NCBI RefSeq assembly: GCF_000210295.1
Contig: NC_026739.1
Location: forward strand, 716,262 to 780,261
Length of the DNA: 64,000 bases
Direction: 5' to 3'
From: Trypanosoma brucei gambiense DAL972
Taxonomy: Eukaryota; Euglenozoa; Kinetoplastea; Trypanosomatida; Trypanosomatidae
Below are positions 19,865-31,500 of this stretch, piece by piece. Numbering within the stretch: position 1 is the first letter of the stretch; each line of letters begins with the position of its first letter. The position numbers were made by a program, and so were the translations under genes. Below the pieces are notes generated by a model. The model searched no databases, was not told the origin of the DNA, and saw nothing but the letters and a program-made list of their open reading frames with translations.

Positions 19865-22800
19865 ATGCAGAGTGCATACACAATAAAGGTTAGTGAAAGG
19901 CAGGCTGATGGTGTTCGTGATGTTTCAGTCTTCCATCATGGGGAACTTCACTTTTCAACATCACACCAGAATATGAAATGGGCCGTTCTTACGCGATTCC
20001 CAGCTCCTTTTACACAGCATGGGGGTTCCTTACATCCGGCGGCAATCTCACTACCAGATGAAAAATGCGATGTCGCCTCTGCTGGTGGGGGCAACGAGAA
20101 ACAACGGGATCCAGTTGTTGTTGGGAAGAGTGATATCGACAGTGGGTCAAAACTCATGTATGAATACCTCTGCGTTTTCCACTGCGATGAACCGCGGAAC
20201 CGTCTTAGTCACTACACTGCTCATCAGCCATGGACTATTTGTTCAGCGTACAGCACAGCGGACCCGGCTGCCGTGACGCACTTCGTGCTAAACAATATTA
20301 ATCCCTCCTGCGTTGTGCCCGGTCTCCGTGGTGTGTTTGTTCATGGCACACCGCAAAGTGTTCCCACTGTCCCATCACCGTTAATTCAAGTCGGTGTAAA
20401 CACCTTTCAGCCCGCTGCTGATTTGTGGTGGATGGTCTCTCAGTTGGCGATTAATCCGGTATATGTTTCCGTAGGTGGAGGTAACCCCGCCACGTGTCTT
20501 CCCACAGGCGACGCCGCAGCGAATTCAACACGCATGCATATTTACAACTGTGAGGACAACATGGAGTACGTTGCGCCCAAACATGCACTGGTAGGGTCTA
20601 CTGTTCTCGCCCAGTTTCAGGTTTCGGAAGATAGAATGATGGTGGTTGCAGTTGGTGGAAATGATGTTCGTTTGGCTATGACCACCGTTAGTGAGCACGT
20701 GGGAATTATGTTGTGGGTGTGGTGGCCCCAACGGTTGCATATGCCTAATCTCCGCGTTAAGGGCGCCTCTGTCTCGTTAACGGTGTCGGAGAGTTGCCGT
20801 GCCAACGTGCAAGTCCTGTTTCTTTTCGACGCCTCGCGTGGTTCGCTACACGTTCTGAGGACACCGGATCTTCTTACAGCTAAGGGATCGCTGGACTTAC
20901 TGTTTACCATATCAACAAATTGCCCGCCCGTCGTTCTTCCCTGTATGTGCTCTTCCATGATGCAACCCATCATGGTTTGTAATAGGCCTTCTGTGAATGA
21001 AGTCGCGCTCTACTACGTCCCGGAGCTATTACGAACACCACTGTCTACCAACTACATGGCCACAATGTCTCTTAGCGGGGTGCTACCTAAAAATATTATC
21101 GTTGAAGGAGTGTCGTACCACAACGGTTCGACCATTGTTTTCGAGGCTGCAGTGGCCGGTAGTGATAGGGAGCCATCTGTTGCAGCTAGTCATCAACAGT
21201 ATGCATTCAACTTTCCTTCACTTCTGGATGAACAACATCCACTTGCTCGTTTCATTTTGGAGGCTCTTGAGCCGGTGTTCGAAACTGAATGTGTGGCCCT
21301 ACTGCAATGTGAGTTGCTCCGACGCTCGTGGAAAAGTAAACGCAAAGGGCAAGTATGGGACTTTGGCACTGGATGCTTAGAGCTTATTGCAAACATTGTA
21401 CACAACAGTATGTCTCCCAATAGTGACAGAAGGGGTAGTCCTTCTGGGGGGGGAAGATACGCGGCAGTGGGTGGCAGCGGTAGTGGTCGGTCCGTCAGTC
21501 AAATGTGTGATGCTGCGCCGTCCGGTTTGGAGTTGCAGACTTCCTCAGCTTGCACGTTTGTAGACAAAAATTTTCGTCTTTGCGACGTCGTAGCGGATCC
21601 CATTCTCATGACAGCTGACACATTGCAGAAAAATGCCTTTCGGTTTCAAGACCGAGGACATCATGAAAACCATGGAAAGTTTAGTTCTGAACTTGACCAT
21701 GGAAACATATGGACAAAGAAACAATGTGGGCTATGTGTTTTCACACTCCATCTACTCTACGAAAGTCTCAAGTTACAGGAACGCTTTTGGATTCTACTTG
21801 AACCTTTGGCGCGGTTAAACCTGCGACTAAGTGAAATTATGCAGTGGTCTCAGTATACTCGTTACTACTCAACATGCTTGTGCGAAACGGAAACTGAAGA
21901 TTTTGCAGGACACACCACAACTGGCGCCTCTCGAACGGGGACTTCCGTTTCTTTCCAGCGCGCGCTCCCCGAGAACCTTCTTATTGAGTATTTCAAATTT
22001 CACGCCTCTTCCTCGACAGCGGCTGTTATGAGTGGTGCGCCTCCCTTATTGTATACTATTCTTCAGCGTGTGCTTAAGGGGAAAGCACGGACTTCCGGTG
22101 GTTGGCCCGCTATTCGTGGCATCACCAGCAGCAATCCACTTTCGTTGGCCAACAAACTCTTTTTTATGCTGGTAGATTGCTTCGATGCACCGCAAGTGAC
22201 CGCAAGAGTACCTACGAGTTGGTGGTTCACCTTGTGCAAAGGGTTGCTGGAATATGATATTGACCCCAAATTCGTCTCAACTGAGCTCTGCGCTGGCGTT
22301 GGGCAGCCTATCGAGAGAGCGTTGTGTATTGCAAAGGACCATCCCGACGATATATGGAATGATGACTTTAATACGATAATTGGGCGTTTGGACAGGCTTC
22401 AGCACAATTTAACATCGACACGGTGCGTCAATCCAGCTGGTGATGTTGTGCGGACAGCGCAAGAGAGGGCAATCGGTAGGGAGTACAGGGCCACATTGAA
22501 CGATGACGATGGTGTTATTATGCGGCCTGACTTTCCAAAGCGCTGGGGTGATTCTCGTTTAGATATTGTTCAGAGCATGTTCAATACGGCGGCACCGATC
22601 ACCCTGCCCAGTCAAGTGGATGGTACGGATGCGATATACGGTTCATTAAGGAACCTTTCAAGGAGAGCAACTGCCTTACCTGTTGGACGTGGAATGTTTA
22701 CCCTATGTACGCAAAATTTTCGGGTGAGGGACAGTGTCCCGATACCTCCACTCAACCTGGAGGGGCGAACTAGTGATGGCATCACCATTACAAATAATTT

Positions 22801-25378
22801 TGAGGAGGCAGAGCCAGTGAATATCATATGGCCGCTTTTCCATAACGGGTGTGCTGCAGGATTGCGATTTCTTTCGTTGCCCCATTTCAAAGGACATCGT
22901 TCAGCAAAAGAGGAAGAATCCATCACACGGCATTGGGTGCTCTATCAGACACGAAATATTTCTTGCCCAGCATCACGATCTGGACTTCTTCTAGCTGCGG
23001 GCCTACTCGGCCACCTTAAGGTCCTTCAACGGACCGATATTTATTCCCTTCTCGTATCACCACAGTCCCAGTTCTCGGGACGCGAAGCGGTTACGATTGC
23101 TGTGTTGCTGGGGTTAAGCTGTAGTTTACGTGGCACATCAAACCCTGTTGTGTTCAATTGTGTCTCAATGCATGTGCAGTCACTTACGCCAGCCACCGAA
23201 GACATCGAAGTTTCACTTGATGTACAAACTGCCGCTTCCGTGTCACTTGGGCTTTTGTACCAGGGAACACCCGATGCCTTTTTTGTCGAGATGTTACTCA
23301 TTCAAATGTCACGTCTCCCTTCGGATGAGCATTTCCGAGACCGTGAGGGTTACGCCCTTGGTGCAGGTTTTGGTCTTGGACTGTTGCTGCTTGGAACCGG
23401 AAGCTCCCATGGCGTGCCCAATGTGGAAAACCGTTTACTGAAGTTTATGGAAGGGGCTCGCCGCGAGGCCGCACCATCCGCGTGTGAAGGACTTGAAGTA
23501 TTCAACGAAGTCAACCCTGACAGCGGCCACTTTCTGACACGAGCACAAATGGCGCGAAACGCCAAGGAGTCGTTTAGGAACCAATCTACACGAGTATACG
23601 AAGGTGATTGCTTTAATATAGCTGTCTCCGGTCCTGCTGCTGTGGTAGCACTGGGGTTCATTTATCTGCAAACCAACGATGCGCTCATAGCAGATAAGAT
23701 TGCTCCACCCAACCGTCTTGTGGGATTGCAAGGAGTTTTCCCGGAGTTGTGCCTCCTTCGGACAATGATGTCTTCCCTTATCATGTGGTCCAAGGTTGAG
23801 CCAACACAAGAGTGGATTTTCCAGAATGTCCCATCCTGCCTACTCCGTCTCGTGCACTCACCAAAGAAAAGTGGTCTCGCTCCGTCGCAGATTCGCTATC
23901 TGACGATGAATCTTGGTTACTGCATTGCTGGTGCTGTTCTGGCAATGGGCATGCGGTTTGCAGGTTCTATGAATGCGGACGCCAAGGTGACGGTACTTGC
24001 GGAATTAAATGGGTTTCTTCGTGGTTTTATCGGTTCTACCAAGACGGGGATCACAAGTATACAGAATTCTACGGGCGCCTTTCTTCCGTGCATTTCGGCG
24101 TGCGCGATAGCATTGGCACTAGTTACTGCTGGAACAGGTGATGTTCAATGCCTCGCTGTTATGCAAAAGTTGCACAAACGCATGAATGTGGGTTATGGCG
24201 ATCATCTTGCTATCTCCATGGCTACTGGACTTCTTTTCCTCGGTGGAGGGCAACTGACACTTTCGAACTCGCTTTCTTCTGTTGCGGCCCTTATCATGGC
24301 TTTCTACCCTGTTTGGCCTGAGACAGCGTCTGACAATAGAATGCATCTGCAAGCATTGCGACATCTATACTGTCTCGCCGTGGTTCCCCGACTTATTGAA
24401 ACAATTGATGTGCTAACGAACCGTCCGGTGTCTGTTCCTGTTCGTGTCATTGTTAATCGAGGAAGGTTGTTTCAAAATGAACCTTCGAGTGTTGTGAAAG
24501 AGATGTGGACGCCTGTGCCGAAGGGTAGAGAAAACCAAGCGGTCCGTATGGTGACACCATGCCTCTTGCCTGAACTTAGTACAGTTGCACAAATCGAAAT
24601 AAGGAGTGCTCAGCACTATAATATGACCATATGCAACATGGACCCCAATGTCATTGGTGATGGTGGTATTGTTGTTCGCGTTCTTGAGAAAAATGTAACC
24701 AGCACGGAGGACGGCAAATCTGGTCGTAGCCCTGGGGAGGAACTTGTGGTGAGCTGGATACAACGCCTATTCCATGAACAAATGCAGTTGCGGCCCGGAC
24801 CAATAGAAGCTGGGGTCATCATTGACAACGTAAACCTCTTGTTCACCTGTCAGGAAAGATTTCTAGCGGATTTGAGTCATTCCGAGCGGGAGTTTTCTTT
24901 AGATTTTATAATGAACGTGCGTCGGACGTTAAACCGACGGTACAGCGGCCTATTGCGACATAACGGAAGGTTGTCCACGCGGCACCCTCTTTCTCAGTTG
25001 ATTATGAAGCAGAAATCCGTGTATAGCACGGCCTCTTCTCTTGTACAGACACTTGTGAGTGATGATGGGCACTCCAGTGACCTTGCGCCTATTGCGGAAG
25101 CCCTTCTCATGTATGCCGAGGCCACAGGAATGGAGTCAACGGGTAACAGCGAAGCCTTCCACGTTTCTTTTGTCATGCAATGGCTTTCTCAGGCACTTCA
25201 CTTTTACGGTCTTGTCGGACGGACAAAACCTCTGTCGCAGTTGCTAACCAAGTATACTGACGTACTTCAACGGCGGGAACAAAGGGTTTACGCACTCTAC
25301 CGCATGAACCAAACCTTGTTGCTTCGCCCTGAAGTGCTTGAAGACTTGGTGGATTGCTGTGTAGAGCTGGCAAACTAA
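19865..25378 (+). CDS. APC1: Anaphase-promoting complex subunit 1
   Basis: 1837 aa, the size of APC1/TSG24 proteins. The C-terminal half contains the proteasome/cyclosome repeats. Around residue ~1035 a Gly-Leu-Leu-Leu-Ala-Ala-Gly-Leu-Leu-Gly-His-Leu motif is followed by Ile-Ala-Val-Leu-Leu-Gly-Leu-Ser, and a Val-Gln-Thr-Ala-Ala...Leu-Gly-Leu-Leu-Tyr-Gln-Gly-Thr segment follows at about residue 1125. Further repeats of Ala-x-Gly-x-Gly-Leu-Leu-Leu type extend to about residue 1500. These are hallmark APC1 sequences. The N-terminal half would form the WD40-like beta-propeller. APC1 is the largest scaffold of the APC/C ubiquitin ligase, which targets cyclins and securin for degradation in mitosis. 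The frame is intact. Confidence 0.93.
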   Translation: MQSAYTIKVSERQADGVRDVSVFHHGELHFSTSHQNMKWAVLTRFPAPFTQHGGSLHPAAISLPDEKCDVASAGGGNEKQRDPVVVGKSDIDSGSKLMYEYLCVFHCDEPRNRLSHYTAHQPWTICSAYSTADPAAVTHFVLNNINPSCVVPGLRGVFVHGTPQSVPTVPSPLIQVGVNTFQPAADLWWMVSQLAINPVYVSVGGGNPATCLPTGDAAANSTRMHIYNCEDNMEYVAPKHALVGSTVLAQFQVSEDRMMVVAVGGNDVRLAMTTVSEHVGIMLWVWWPQRLHMPNLRVKGASVSLTVSESCRANVQVLFLFDASRGSLHVLRTPDLLTAKGSLDLLFTISTNCPPVVLPCMCSSMMQPIMVCNRPSVNEVALYYVPELLRTPLSTNYMATMSLSGVLPKNIIVEGVSYHNGSTIVFEAAVAGSDREPSVAASHQQYAFNFPSLLDEQHPLARFILEALEPVFETECVALLQCELLRRSWKSKRKGQVWDFGTGCLELIANIVHNSMSPNSDRRGSPSGGGRYAAVGGSGSGRSVSQMCDAAPSGLELQTSSACTFVDKNFRLCDVVADPILMTADTLQKNAFRFQDRGHHENHGKFSSELDHGNIWTKKQCGLCVFTLHLLYESLKLQERFWILLEPLARLNLRLSEIMQWSQYTRYYSTCLCETETEDFAGHTTTGASRTGTSVSFQRALPENLLIEYFKFHASSSTAAVMSGAPPLLYTILQRVLKGKARTSGGWPAIRGITSSNPLSLANKLFFMLVDCFDAPQVTARVPTSWWFTLCKGLLEYDIDPKFVSTELCAGVGQPIERALCIAKDHPDDIWNDDFNTIIGRLDRLQHNLTSTRCVNPAGDVVRTAQERAIGREYRATLNDDDGVIMRPDFPKRWGDSRLDIVQSMFNTAAPITLPSQVDGTDAIYGSLRNLSRRATALPVGRGMFTLCTQNFRVRDSVPIPPLNLEGRTSDGITITNNFEEAEPVNIIWPLFHNGCAAGLRFLSLPHFKGHRSAKEEESITRHWVLYQTRNISCPASRSGLLLAAGLLGHLKVLQRTDIYSLLVSPQSQFSGREAVTIAVLLGLSCSLRGTSNPVVFNCVSMHVQSLTPATEDIEVSLDVQTAASVSLGLLYQGTPDAFFVEMLLIQMSRLPSDEHFRDREGYALGAGFGLGLLLLGTGSSHGVPNVENRLLKFMEGARREAAPSACEGLEVFNEVNPDSGHFLTRAQMARNAKESFRNQSTRVYEGDCFNIAVSGPAAVVALGFIYLQTNDALIADKIAPPNRLVGLQGVFPELCLLRTMMSSLIMWSKVEPTQEWIFQNVPSCLLRLVHSPKKSGLAPSQIRYLTMNLGYCIAGAVLAMGMRFAGSMNADAKVTVLAELNGFLRGFIGSTKTGITSIQNSTGAFLPCISACAIALALVTAGTGDVQCLAVMQKLHKRMNVGYGDHLAISMATGLLFLGGGQLTLSNSLSSVAALIMAFYPVWPETASDNRMHLQALRHLYCLAVVPRLIETIDVLTNRPVSVPVRVIVNRGRLFQNEPSSVVKEMWTPVPKGRENQAVRMVTPCLLPELSTVAQIEIRSAQHYNMTICNMDPNVIGDGGIVVRVLEKNVTSTEDGKSGRSPGEELVVSWIQRLFHEQMQLRPGPIEAGVIIDNVNLLFTCQERFLADLSHSEREFSLDFIMNVRRTLNRRYSGLLRHNGRLSTRHPLSQLIMKQKSVYSTASSLVQTLVSDDGHSSDLAPIAEALLMYAEATGMESTGNSEAFHVSFVMQWLSQALHFYGLVGRTKPLSQLLTKYTDVLQRREQRVYALYRMNQTLLLRPEVLEDLVDCCVELAN

Positions 25379-25831
25379 CCGTGCATGCCCAAACGTGCGT
25401 GCGCGCCTATAGATTCGAACCGCATCTTTGAATTTTATACTTCTTTTGACCTGCATCTACCATCAGATGGTCGCCGGGTGTTGTGTGCCCGATAGTGCTG
25501 TTTTGCTATAGCGTATGTCAGTGTACATTTCATCCCCAGTTTTGCCTCCTTTTAACCTGCTGGTACATAAAGTACAGTTTAAAGGGGTAGCAGTTGCACA
25601 TCACTTTGGACCTTTCTTTTGAGTTTCCTCCCGAAAATTAATCTTCCACTTTCCTCATTTCTATCCCTTGGTCCTGCCGTATTCACGCGAACACGTTTGT
25701 GTGTGATCTTTAACTACATGTTCAGTAACTGTAAGTGAATAGAAGAAGGTAACACACTTTGTAGGAATATACGCATTGAAGGTTATATTTTTGTTACTTA
25801 TATTATTGTTTCACTGCTATCTATCATCACT
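25379..25831 (+). other. Intergenic spacer
   Basis: T/C-rich from about 25590 to 25680, consistent with 3' UTR and a splice signal for IFT20. No gene is seen. Confidence 0.5.
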
Positions 25832-26224
25832 ATGGATGATGATAAACTTGTGATGTTTGACGCCAATGGCGCCATACGCATGTACGACCCGGAGAAATTC
25901 GACCAACTAGTGAAGACGATCGAAGTCGAAAAACGCTTTACCACACGTATGGACGAGTTCAAGAACATCGTCAATCAGACTATGTCGATTGTTGAGCAAC
26001 TGGGAAAGGCCATTGAAGAGGAAAAATTGAAAGCGATTGGATCTCGCAACATCGTAGAAAGCGAAGCAGAGGAGCGCTTTCGCACTGTACAGGAGGCGCA
26101 AGTAAGGCTCCGTGAAAAGCAAGCAGAACTCGACCGTTATATTGCAGAATATGATTCACTGAAGAAAGTGGAACAAGAACAGGAGATGTACATCAAGCAC
26201 CTGAGTCACGCCTCGCGTGAGTAG
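25832..26224 (+). CDS. IFT20: Intraflagellar transport protein IFT20
   Basis: 130 aa, matching the ~130-residue IFT20 family. The protein is nearly all helical coiled coil. It carries the conserved central segment of a Gln-Leu-x-Lys-x-Ile/Ala-Glu-x-Glu-Lys-x-Lys-Ala-Ile-Gly-x-Arg-Asn type and a C-terminal Leu-Asp/Glu-Arg-Tyr-x-x-Glu-Tyr-x-Ser/Ala-Leu-x-Lys-Val-Glu-x-Glu-Gln motif. IFT20 belongs to the IFT-B complex, pairs with IFT54, and links Golgi-derived membrane traffic to flagellum assembly. The ATG and stop are clean. Confidence 0.93.
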   Translation: MDDDKLVMFDANGAIRMYDPEKFDQLVKTIEVEKRFTTRMDEFKNIVNQTMSIVEQLGKAIEEEKLKAIGSRNIVESEAEERFRTVQEAQVRLREKQAELDRYIAEYDSLKKVEQEQEMYIKHLSHASRE

Positions 26225-26820
26225 CTGGACACAGTTAACATGGATAGAGTGATTATGTTTACGGGTGTATGTACGATGAAGGAAAGGGAAAGGAAGGGAT
26301 GACAGCAGCTAAAATATTATTTTATGTCACGTATTCCTCTCCCCTTCCCATGTGCCCCTTGTCTCGTATGCTTCGGTTCACATCTGGGAGAACAAGGGGG
26401 GAAGTGGAGGTAACATTAACGGTGAGTATAGATTTTTGTTTATGATTGCTTGATGGTTGATGCGGGTAGTTCTTTTGTTTTTGGGGCTACTCATGCGATC
26501 TGTTTGTTCATATATATATATTCTCGGTAGCTACGAGCACATCTCTCATTCTTTATTTTATTTACAAGTGTTTTGCAGCAAAACTATTGCTTACTCATTT
26601 GCTATGTTTACTTTATTACTGCCTTCCACCTTGTCATTCCCCTCCCATCCCTACCCCGGTCGTTTTCGTTACTGGTTTTAAAACCGACTTCCAATAGGAA
26701 ACTGTGGGCAGGACGTCGAATTTGGAATTCATTGCCGAAAAAGCAAGTGTTTAGGCAAAGGGGAAAGGATAGAGGCTTATCAGCTAGAAAATTTCCGTGT
26801 AGTTTTCCACCACGTCTCAG
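26225..26820 (+). other. Intergenic spacer
   Basis: About 600 bases, with T/C-rich sequence at 26535-26670 as the likely splice signal for GPI14. No credible gene. Confidence 0.5.
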
Positions 26821-28113
26821 ATGGAATTGCAGTCGCTTATAGACACGGTGAGTTTGCAAAAACTGCTGCTTCTGGGTGCCTTGTTGCGTTTAATTCTTAT
26901 CGCGTATGCATTCTTTCATGATCAATGGTTTAGGGTAAAATATACGGATATTGATTACATGATCGTTGTGGATGGGGCGCGACACATGTGGAATGGGGGC
27001 TCTCCTTTCGACCGCACGACATTTCGTTATACCCCCCTTCTTGCTGCGTTAGTGATGCCCAGCATTTGGATTGCGAATCCCATGGGAAAGTTGATATTCG
27101 CTTCTTCGGACTTAGGTGCGGCTTGGTATTGTTACGGTGTGCTGAAAAGTTTTGCCAAGGAAAGAAGTGCGAAGTGGATGGTGTCTTTATTTATCTTGTT
27201 TAATCCGATTGTTCTGAGTGTGTCCACACGGGGGAACAGCGACATGCTGGTTACTTTCATGAGTTTGATGGTTTTGTCTAAGTTCGCTCGTCGTAAGTGC
27301 TATCAAGCAGCGGCCGTTCTTGGTTTCGCCGTTCACTTTAAGATATACCCGATAATATATGCTCTTCCGCTTACCCTTGGTGTGTGGGAACAATCTGTTG
27401 CGGCGAGCACAAACACGTGGAGACGGGTGGTCAAGACGGCAGTCGTCGTGTCAATATGCGCACTAATGGCTGCAATTTCCTTCGCAGTACCCACGGTCCT
27501 TTGTTACATGAAGTATGGACAACAGTACCTCAACGAGGCCTTTATTTACCATGTATATCGCGAAGATCATCGTCACAACTTTTCACCGTATTGGTTGCTG
27601 ATGTATCTCAACATGGCGAGACGTCATCTGGGACAAGGTGTTGACTTCTCCCCGCGCCTCGTTGCGTTTGTTCCTCAGGCAGTGGTGTTGAGTTTTGTAT
27701 CGTACAAACTCCGCCGCAACACGGCGCATGCTTGCTGTGTGCAGACGGTGTTGTTCGTTGCCTTTAATAAGGTGTGCACTGTACAATATTTTGTGTGGTT
27801 TATCCCCTTTCTTGCGTTCCTTTTCTGTGAGCCAAAAGAGGTGGAGGACGACGAAAGTGATGGCAGCGGTGCGTTCAAATTTTTTTCCTGGGTGAAGGCG
27901 CTCGGTGTGGTGCTGATGTGGGCAGCAACCATTCCTCTATGGGTCACCACCGCCGTGCCGCTGGAGTTTCACGGTTATAGTGACTTTGCAAAACTCTGGA
28001 TTGTTTCGTGCCTTTTCTTTTTGGCGATGGTTGTACTCGCTTCCATGTTAGCACGCATTGCGTATCGGGTTCAGTGTACGAAGTGTTCAGCGAAGTCGAT
28101 CAAAGTAGCTTAG
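26821..28113 (+). CDS. GPI14: GPI mannosyltransferase I (PIG-M/GPI14)
   Basis: 430 aa, a polytopic membrane protein. After the first hydrophobic helix comes the luminal motif Tyr-Thr-Asp-Ile-Asp-Tyr (residues ~41-46), the Asp-x-Asp site of PIG-M enzymes. It is followed by Gly-x-Ser-Pro-Phe-Asp-Arg-x-Thr-Phe-Arg-Tyr-Thr-Pro, also diagnostic. Later features are Ser-Thr-Arg-Gly-Asn-Ser-Asp and His-Phe-Lys-Ile-Tyr-Pro-Ile-Ile-Tyr. The enzyme adds the first alpha-1,4-mannose from dolichol-phosphate-mannose to glucosaminyl-phosphatidylinositol in the endoplasmic reticulum. In African trypanosomes this pathway makes the anchors of the variant surface glycoprotein and procyclins. The frame is intact. 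Confidence 0.94.
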   Translation: MELQSLIDTVSLQKLLLLGALLRLILIAYAFFHDQWFRVKYTDIDYMIVVDGARHMWNGGSPFDRTTFRYTPLLAALVMPSIWIANPMGKLIFASSDLGAAWYCYGVLKSFAKERSAKWMVSLFILFNPIVLSVSTRGNSDMLVTFMSLMVLSKFARRKCYQAAAVLGFAVHFKIYPIIYALPLTLGVWEQSVAASTNTWRRVVKTAVVVSICALMAAISFAVPTVLCYMKYGQQYLNEAFIYHVYREDHRHNFSPYWLLMYLNMARRHLGQGVDFSPRLVAFVPQAVVLSFVSYKLRRNTAHACCVQTVLFVAFNKVCTVQYFVWFIPFLAFLFCEPKEVEDDESDGSGAFKFFSWVKALGVVLMWAATIPLWVTTAVPLEFHGYSDFAKLWIVSCLFFLAMVVLASMLARIAYRVQCTKCSAKSIKVA

Positions 28114-28571
28114 CGCAGTGTTGTCGATGTCTTACAGTTGGCTTGCAAGTGGGTGTTTGCTCCGCGGTGGATTGGTTTAACCCGTAAGAGAGTACTCAAC
28201 ATCCCTTCCCCAACCTGCGTTTTCTCATTTCTTTTTTTTTTGGAGTTTTTTGTCACATTGAAATATAAGGAAAGCGTCGACCGTATTACATACCCGTAAT
28301 TCCTTTAACACCACATTCGTCCACGTGTCCACGTCACCCAAACCTTGTTACTTGAAACCGAATTAGTTATCTCTTATCTTGTTACATCGTACGATAAACA
28401 CTTCTTTTTTCTGTAAGTCTCATTCGCCCACTTTCCGCTTCTACTCCTGAAGGTTACGCTTCACGCTCCCGTTTGGGTTAGAACAAAGGAGGAATATAAA
28501 CAAAGAAGGGAGAGGGGAGAACTGTCCGCAAGGGAGAGTGATCCTTAATATTTTCTCTAGAAGGGATTGCA
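28114..28571 (+). other. Intergenic spacer
   Basis: A T tract at 28231-28250 and T/C-rich DNA at 28400-28445 are likely trans-splicing signals. No gene is seen. Confidence 0.5.
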
Positions 28572-31500
28572 ATGGTTGTGAGTCTTTCCGGTTATTCTCC
28601 GCGGGAAGTATACGAGGTAGAGTGTGCCAAATTTAACTGCAAAAAGAATAGTGCAATATGTAACTTCCTTTCGGAGCGGCCGGATGACTTTAAAAGCATC
28701 AGCGTTATTGATTTATCAAAGAATTTTGTGGGGCCAAAAGGTGTTCTGCCTCTTCTGGAGGTTGTTCGTCTCTGTGAAAATCTCGAACTTTTGAATCTGT
28801 GCGGTCAACAACTAGATAAAAACGCTATTGACGCACTCTGTTTGGTGTTGCGTAGTCATCCCACTGTAATTCATTTAAATCTCTCGGCCAATCCACTTAG
28901 TATGTCGGCAGGTACATCGCTTCTCTTGCTGGCGAAGGACAATCCGCTTATTCAGCACATCAACCTCACAGATAGCTTCATCAAACCATCTGTTCTGTTG
29001 GCGATTAATGCACAATTGGAGAGAAACAGAGAATATAGAGGTAAGGAAGCGGACCGAGCAGATATAATTTCAAACGTGCAAAGGAATGAGAAATTAAACG
29101 GTAGTGATGTTAGAATACCCTTGCAGACATCGCAAGAGAGAGGGGAAGTTCTTTCAAGGCCTATGCAACCGATTGTGCAAGACCAAAATGTGACATCGCG
29201 TGAAACAGATGATCAGGCATACGATTCCTTGTATCCCCATGATTTGGGTGCCCTTTTGGCTAGTTTTACACATGAGGTTCATGATGTCTTGTTTGATGAA
29301 GATCCGACATCATACGTAGCGAAATATTGCTCGGTGCGGCGGACATGCTTTCACGACGCAGACTTTCGTGCTGATAGAGTCCCTCTTCGTCGCGGTGTTA
29401 GGCGGTGGGATGCCTTCGCCTGGAGGCGTGTGAGCAAGTTGTTTCCATCAGCAACGTTACTTCCGGAAGCTGGGGAAGATAAGACACTGGTATTCCCTCG
29501 CGAATGCTTCCAAGCATATTCGTGGGTTTTTACCTGCGTTGAGGCTGTTTTCAAGGATGCGGCAATCCTTCGTGATACTCTTTTCACTTCTTACGATGTG
29601 GATCACGGTGTTTATGGTATTCGCGTGTATGTGGATGGGCGGTGGCGGTACGTTATAGTCGATGACTATCTTCCCGTTAACGAGAAGAACGAACTCATGT
29701 TCACAAAACCCGTTGACAATAAATACTTCTGGCCTTGTATACTAGAGAAAGCATTAGCCAAGATGTACGGTGGTTATTTGGCACTTGATATAGAATTTAT
29801 TTTGGAGTCCGTTCCACGAGCCCTTTCGATGACTCCTGAAGCAACCACCCCAACGAACACGCCACTACTTGCGTCCAACGGTTTTCCGAACACTGTGGAG
29901 TGTCGTGATGACGATGTACGGCGTACGAGCTGCGCCAAAACACTACAAGACCTCAGTGGTGGGGTGGGTATTACTCGCTTCCTGCGTACTGCCGAATTTC
30001 AGAAGGATGAGTGGTGGGCCTCTATGCTAGATATGTCTAGGTCTGGTGCTATTATGGTGGGGATAACAGACTTTGAAAATGCCCTTCCCGGTATAGAGAC
30101 GGCTCACGCATACCGCATTACCCACGTGCAGCAGGTTGGTGGAATAAAGCTCGTCATGCTTTCCAGTCAGTGGTCGCCCCAGCAGTGGAAGGGCGATTGG
30201 TCAGATGATTCTTGTCTATGGCAGTCTCATCGTGATGTCAGTATGACTCTTCGAAAAAAAAGGTTGGCCGGCGACCACTTTGGGTTTTGGATGTCGTATA
30301 ACGACTTCCTTTCGGTTTTTATTCAGGTGCATATTTGTCATGTGTTTAATGGCTTTACACAGCATGTTGTGGAGTGTGAGTGGGGTAGGGACACCGCAGG
30401 GGGGCCATGCTTTGACCATCACTGGCACCTCAATCCACACTTCAAACTGCGACTGTCAGAGAACACGCTCTTTTTCATCAACCTTTCCCTACCGGACACG
30501 CGCTTTGCACCAACGTGCGTTAAGGCGATGGGGATGCATATTCTTAACAGCCCGCGGTACCCGGTATGCTACCTACATAACACGCAAGATTGTGTCGTCG
30601 CAACCGATTATGTGGAGACGGACTCGATTTCCGTAGAGGGCAATTTTACAAAAGAAGGTGTTTATTGGATAGTTCCCAGTGCTGACTTGACAGGGGTAAT
30701 GAGCAGGTTCATCCTCCGCATGTTTGTAAGCTCACCATTTGTTTTCTCTTCAGAAGTGATTGGCAACCATTGGAATACGCTGAAATTCTCCGATATCATA
30801 GAGTGTAGTGGCGAATTCTGTGCGGGGGATGACAACGCGCAAGTGCTTATTCGGTTTCTCACAAATGACAAGATTAGAGAGGAGGTGTCGGTAGGTCCAA
30901 TTGTTGTGAAGGTGGCAACACCAGAGGATAAGAACCTTGCGATTGGGCTGTTCCTTGTACATTCAAGTTTTGCGGGATCCAAGGCGTCCAGGACCCTTGG
31001 AGTTGTGGACAAAGGGGATATTGTGGCTTCGAGTCCTTATGCAGTTACTGACAGGGCTTACATTATGGCAGACGTTTGCGATAACGACGTGTACACGTTG
31101 ATAACATGTATTAGTCCCACCGGCTCACGCGCGGAAATCGAATACACCTTATGGAGTGCCATCCCCTCGCCGCAGCATACCATTTTACCTGTATGGGGAA
31201 GGAAAAGCGTTACAGTGTCGTGGCCTGAGGGGAGTGGTTCTTTCTATGGGGTGAAGAACAACCCGCAAATTGAGATATGCCCTGAACGCGATTTTGATAC
31301 GTTCGTTATCAAGATGAACCTCGTGGAATGTAATGTGACCGATCCTGCGATTGTTCTTTTCGTGCTTCAAAACGCCGGGAATAAGGGGGATGGTATCAAG
31401 GGGAAAATACCAGCGAATCAGGTGTTAAAACGCTCTCAGTATGTGCGACACCACTTTGTACAGTGCGAGCTGCAACTGCTAGAACCGACGGACTCCCTTT

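Noticed and set aside
25411..25424. tRNA B-box-like sequence on the minus strand (GGTTCGAATC)
   Set aside because: The flanking bases do not pair as a T stem, and no A box is found at the right distance.
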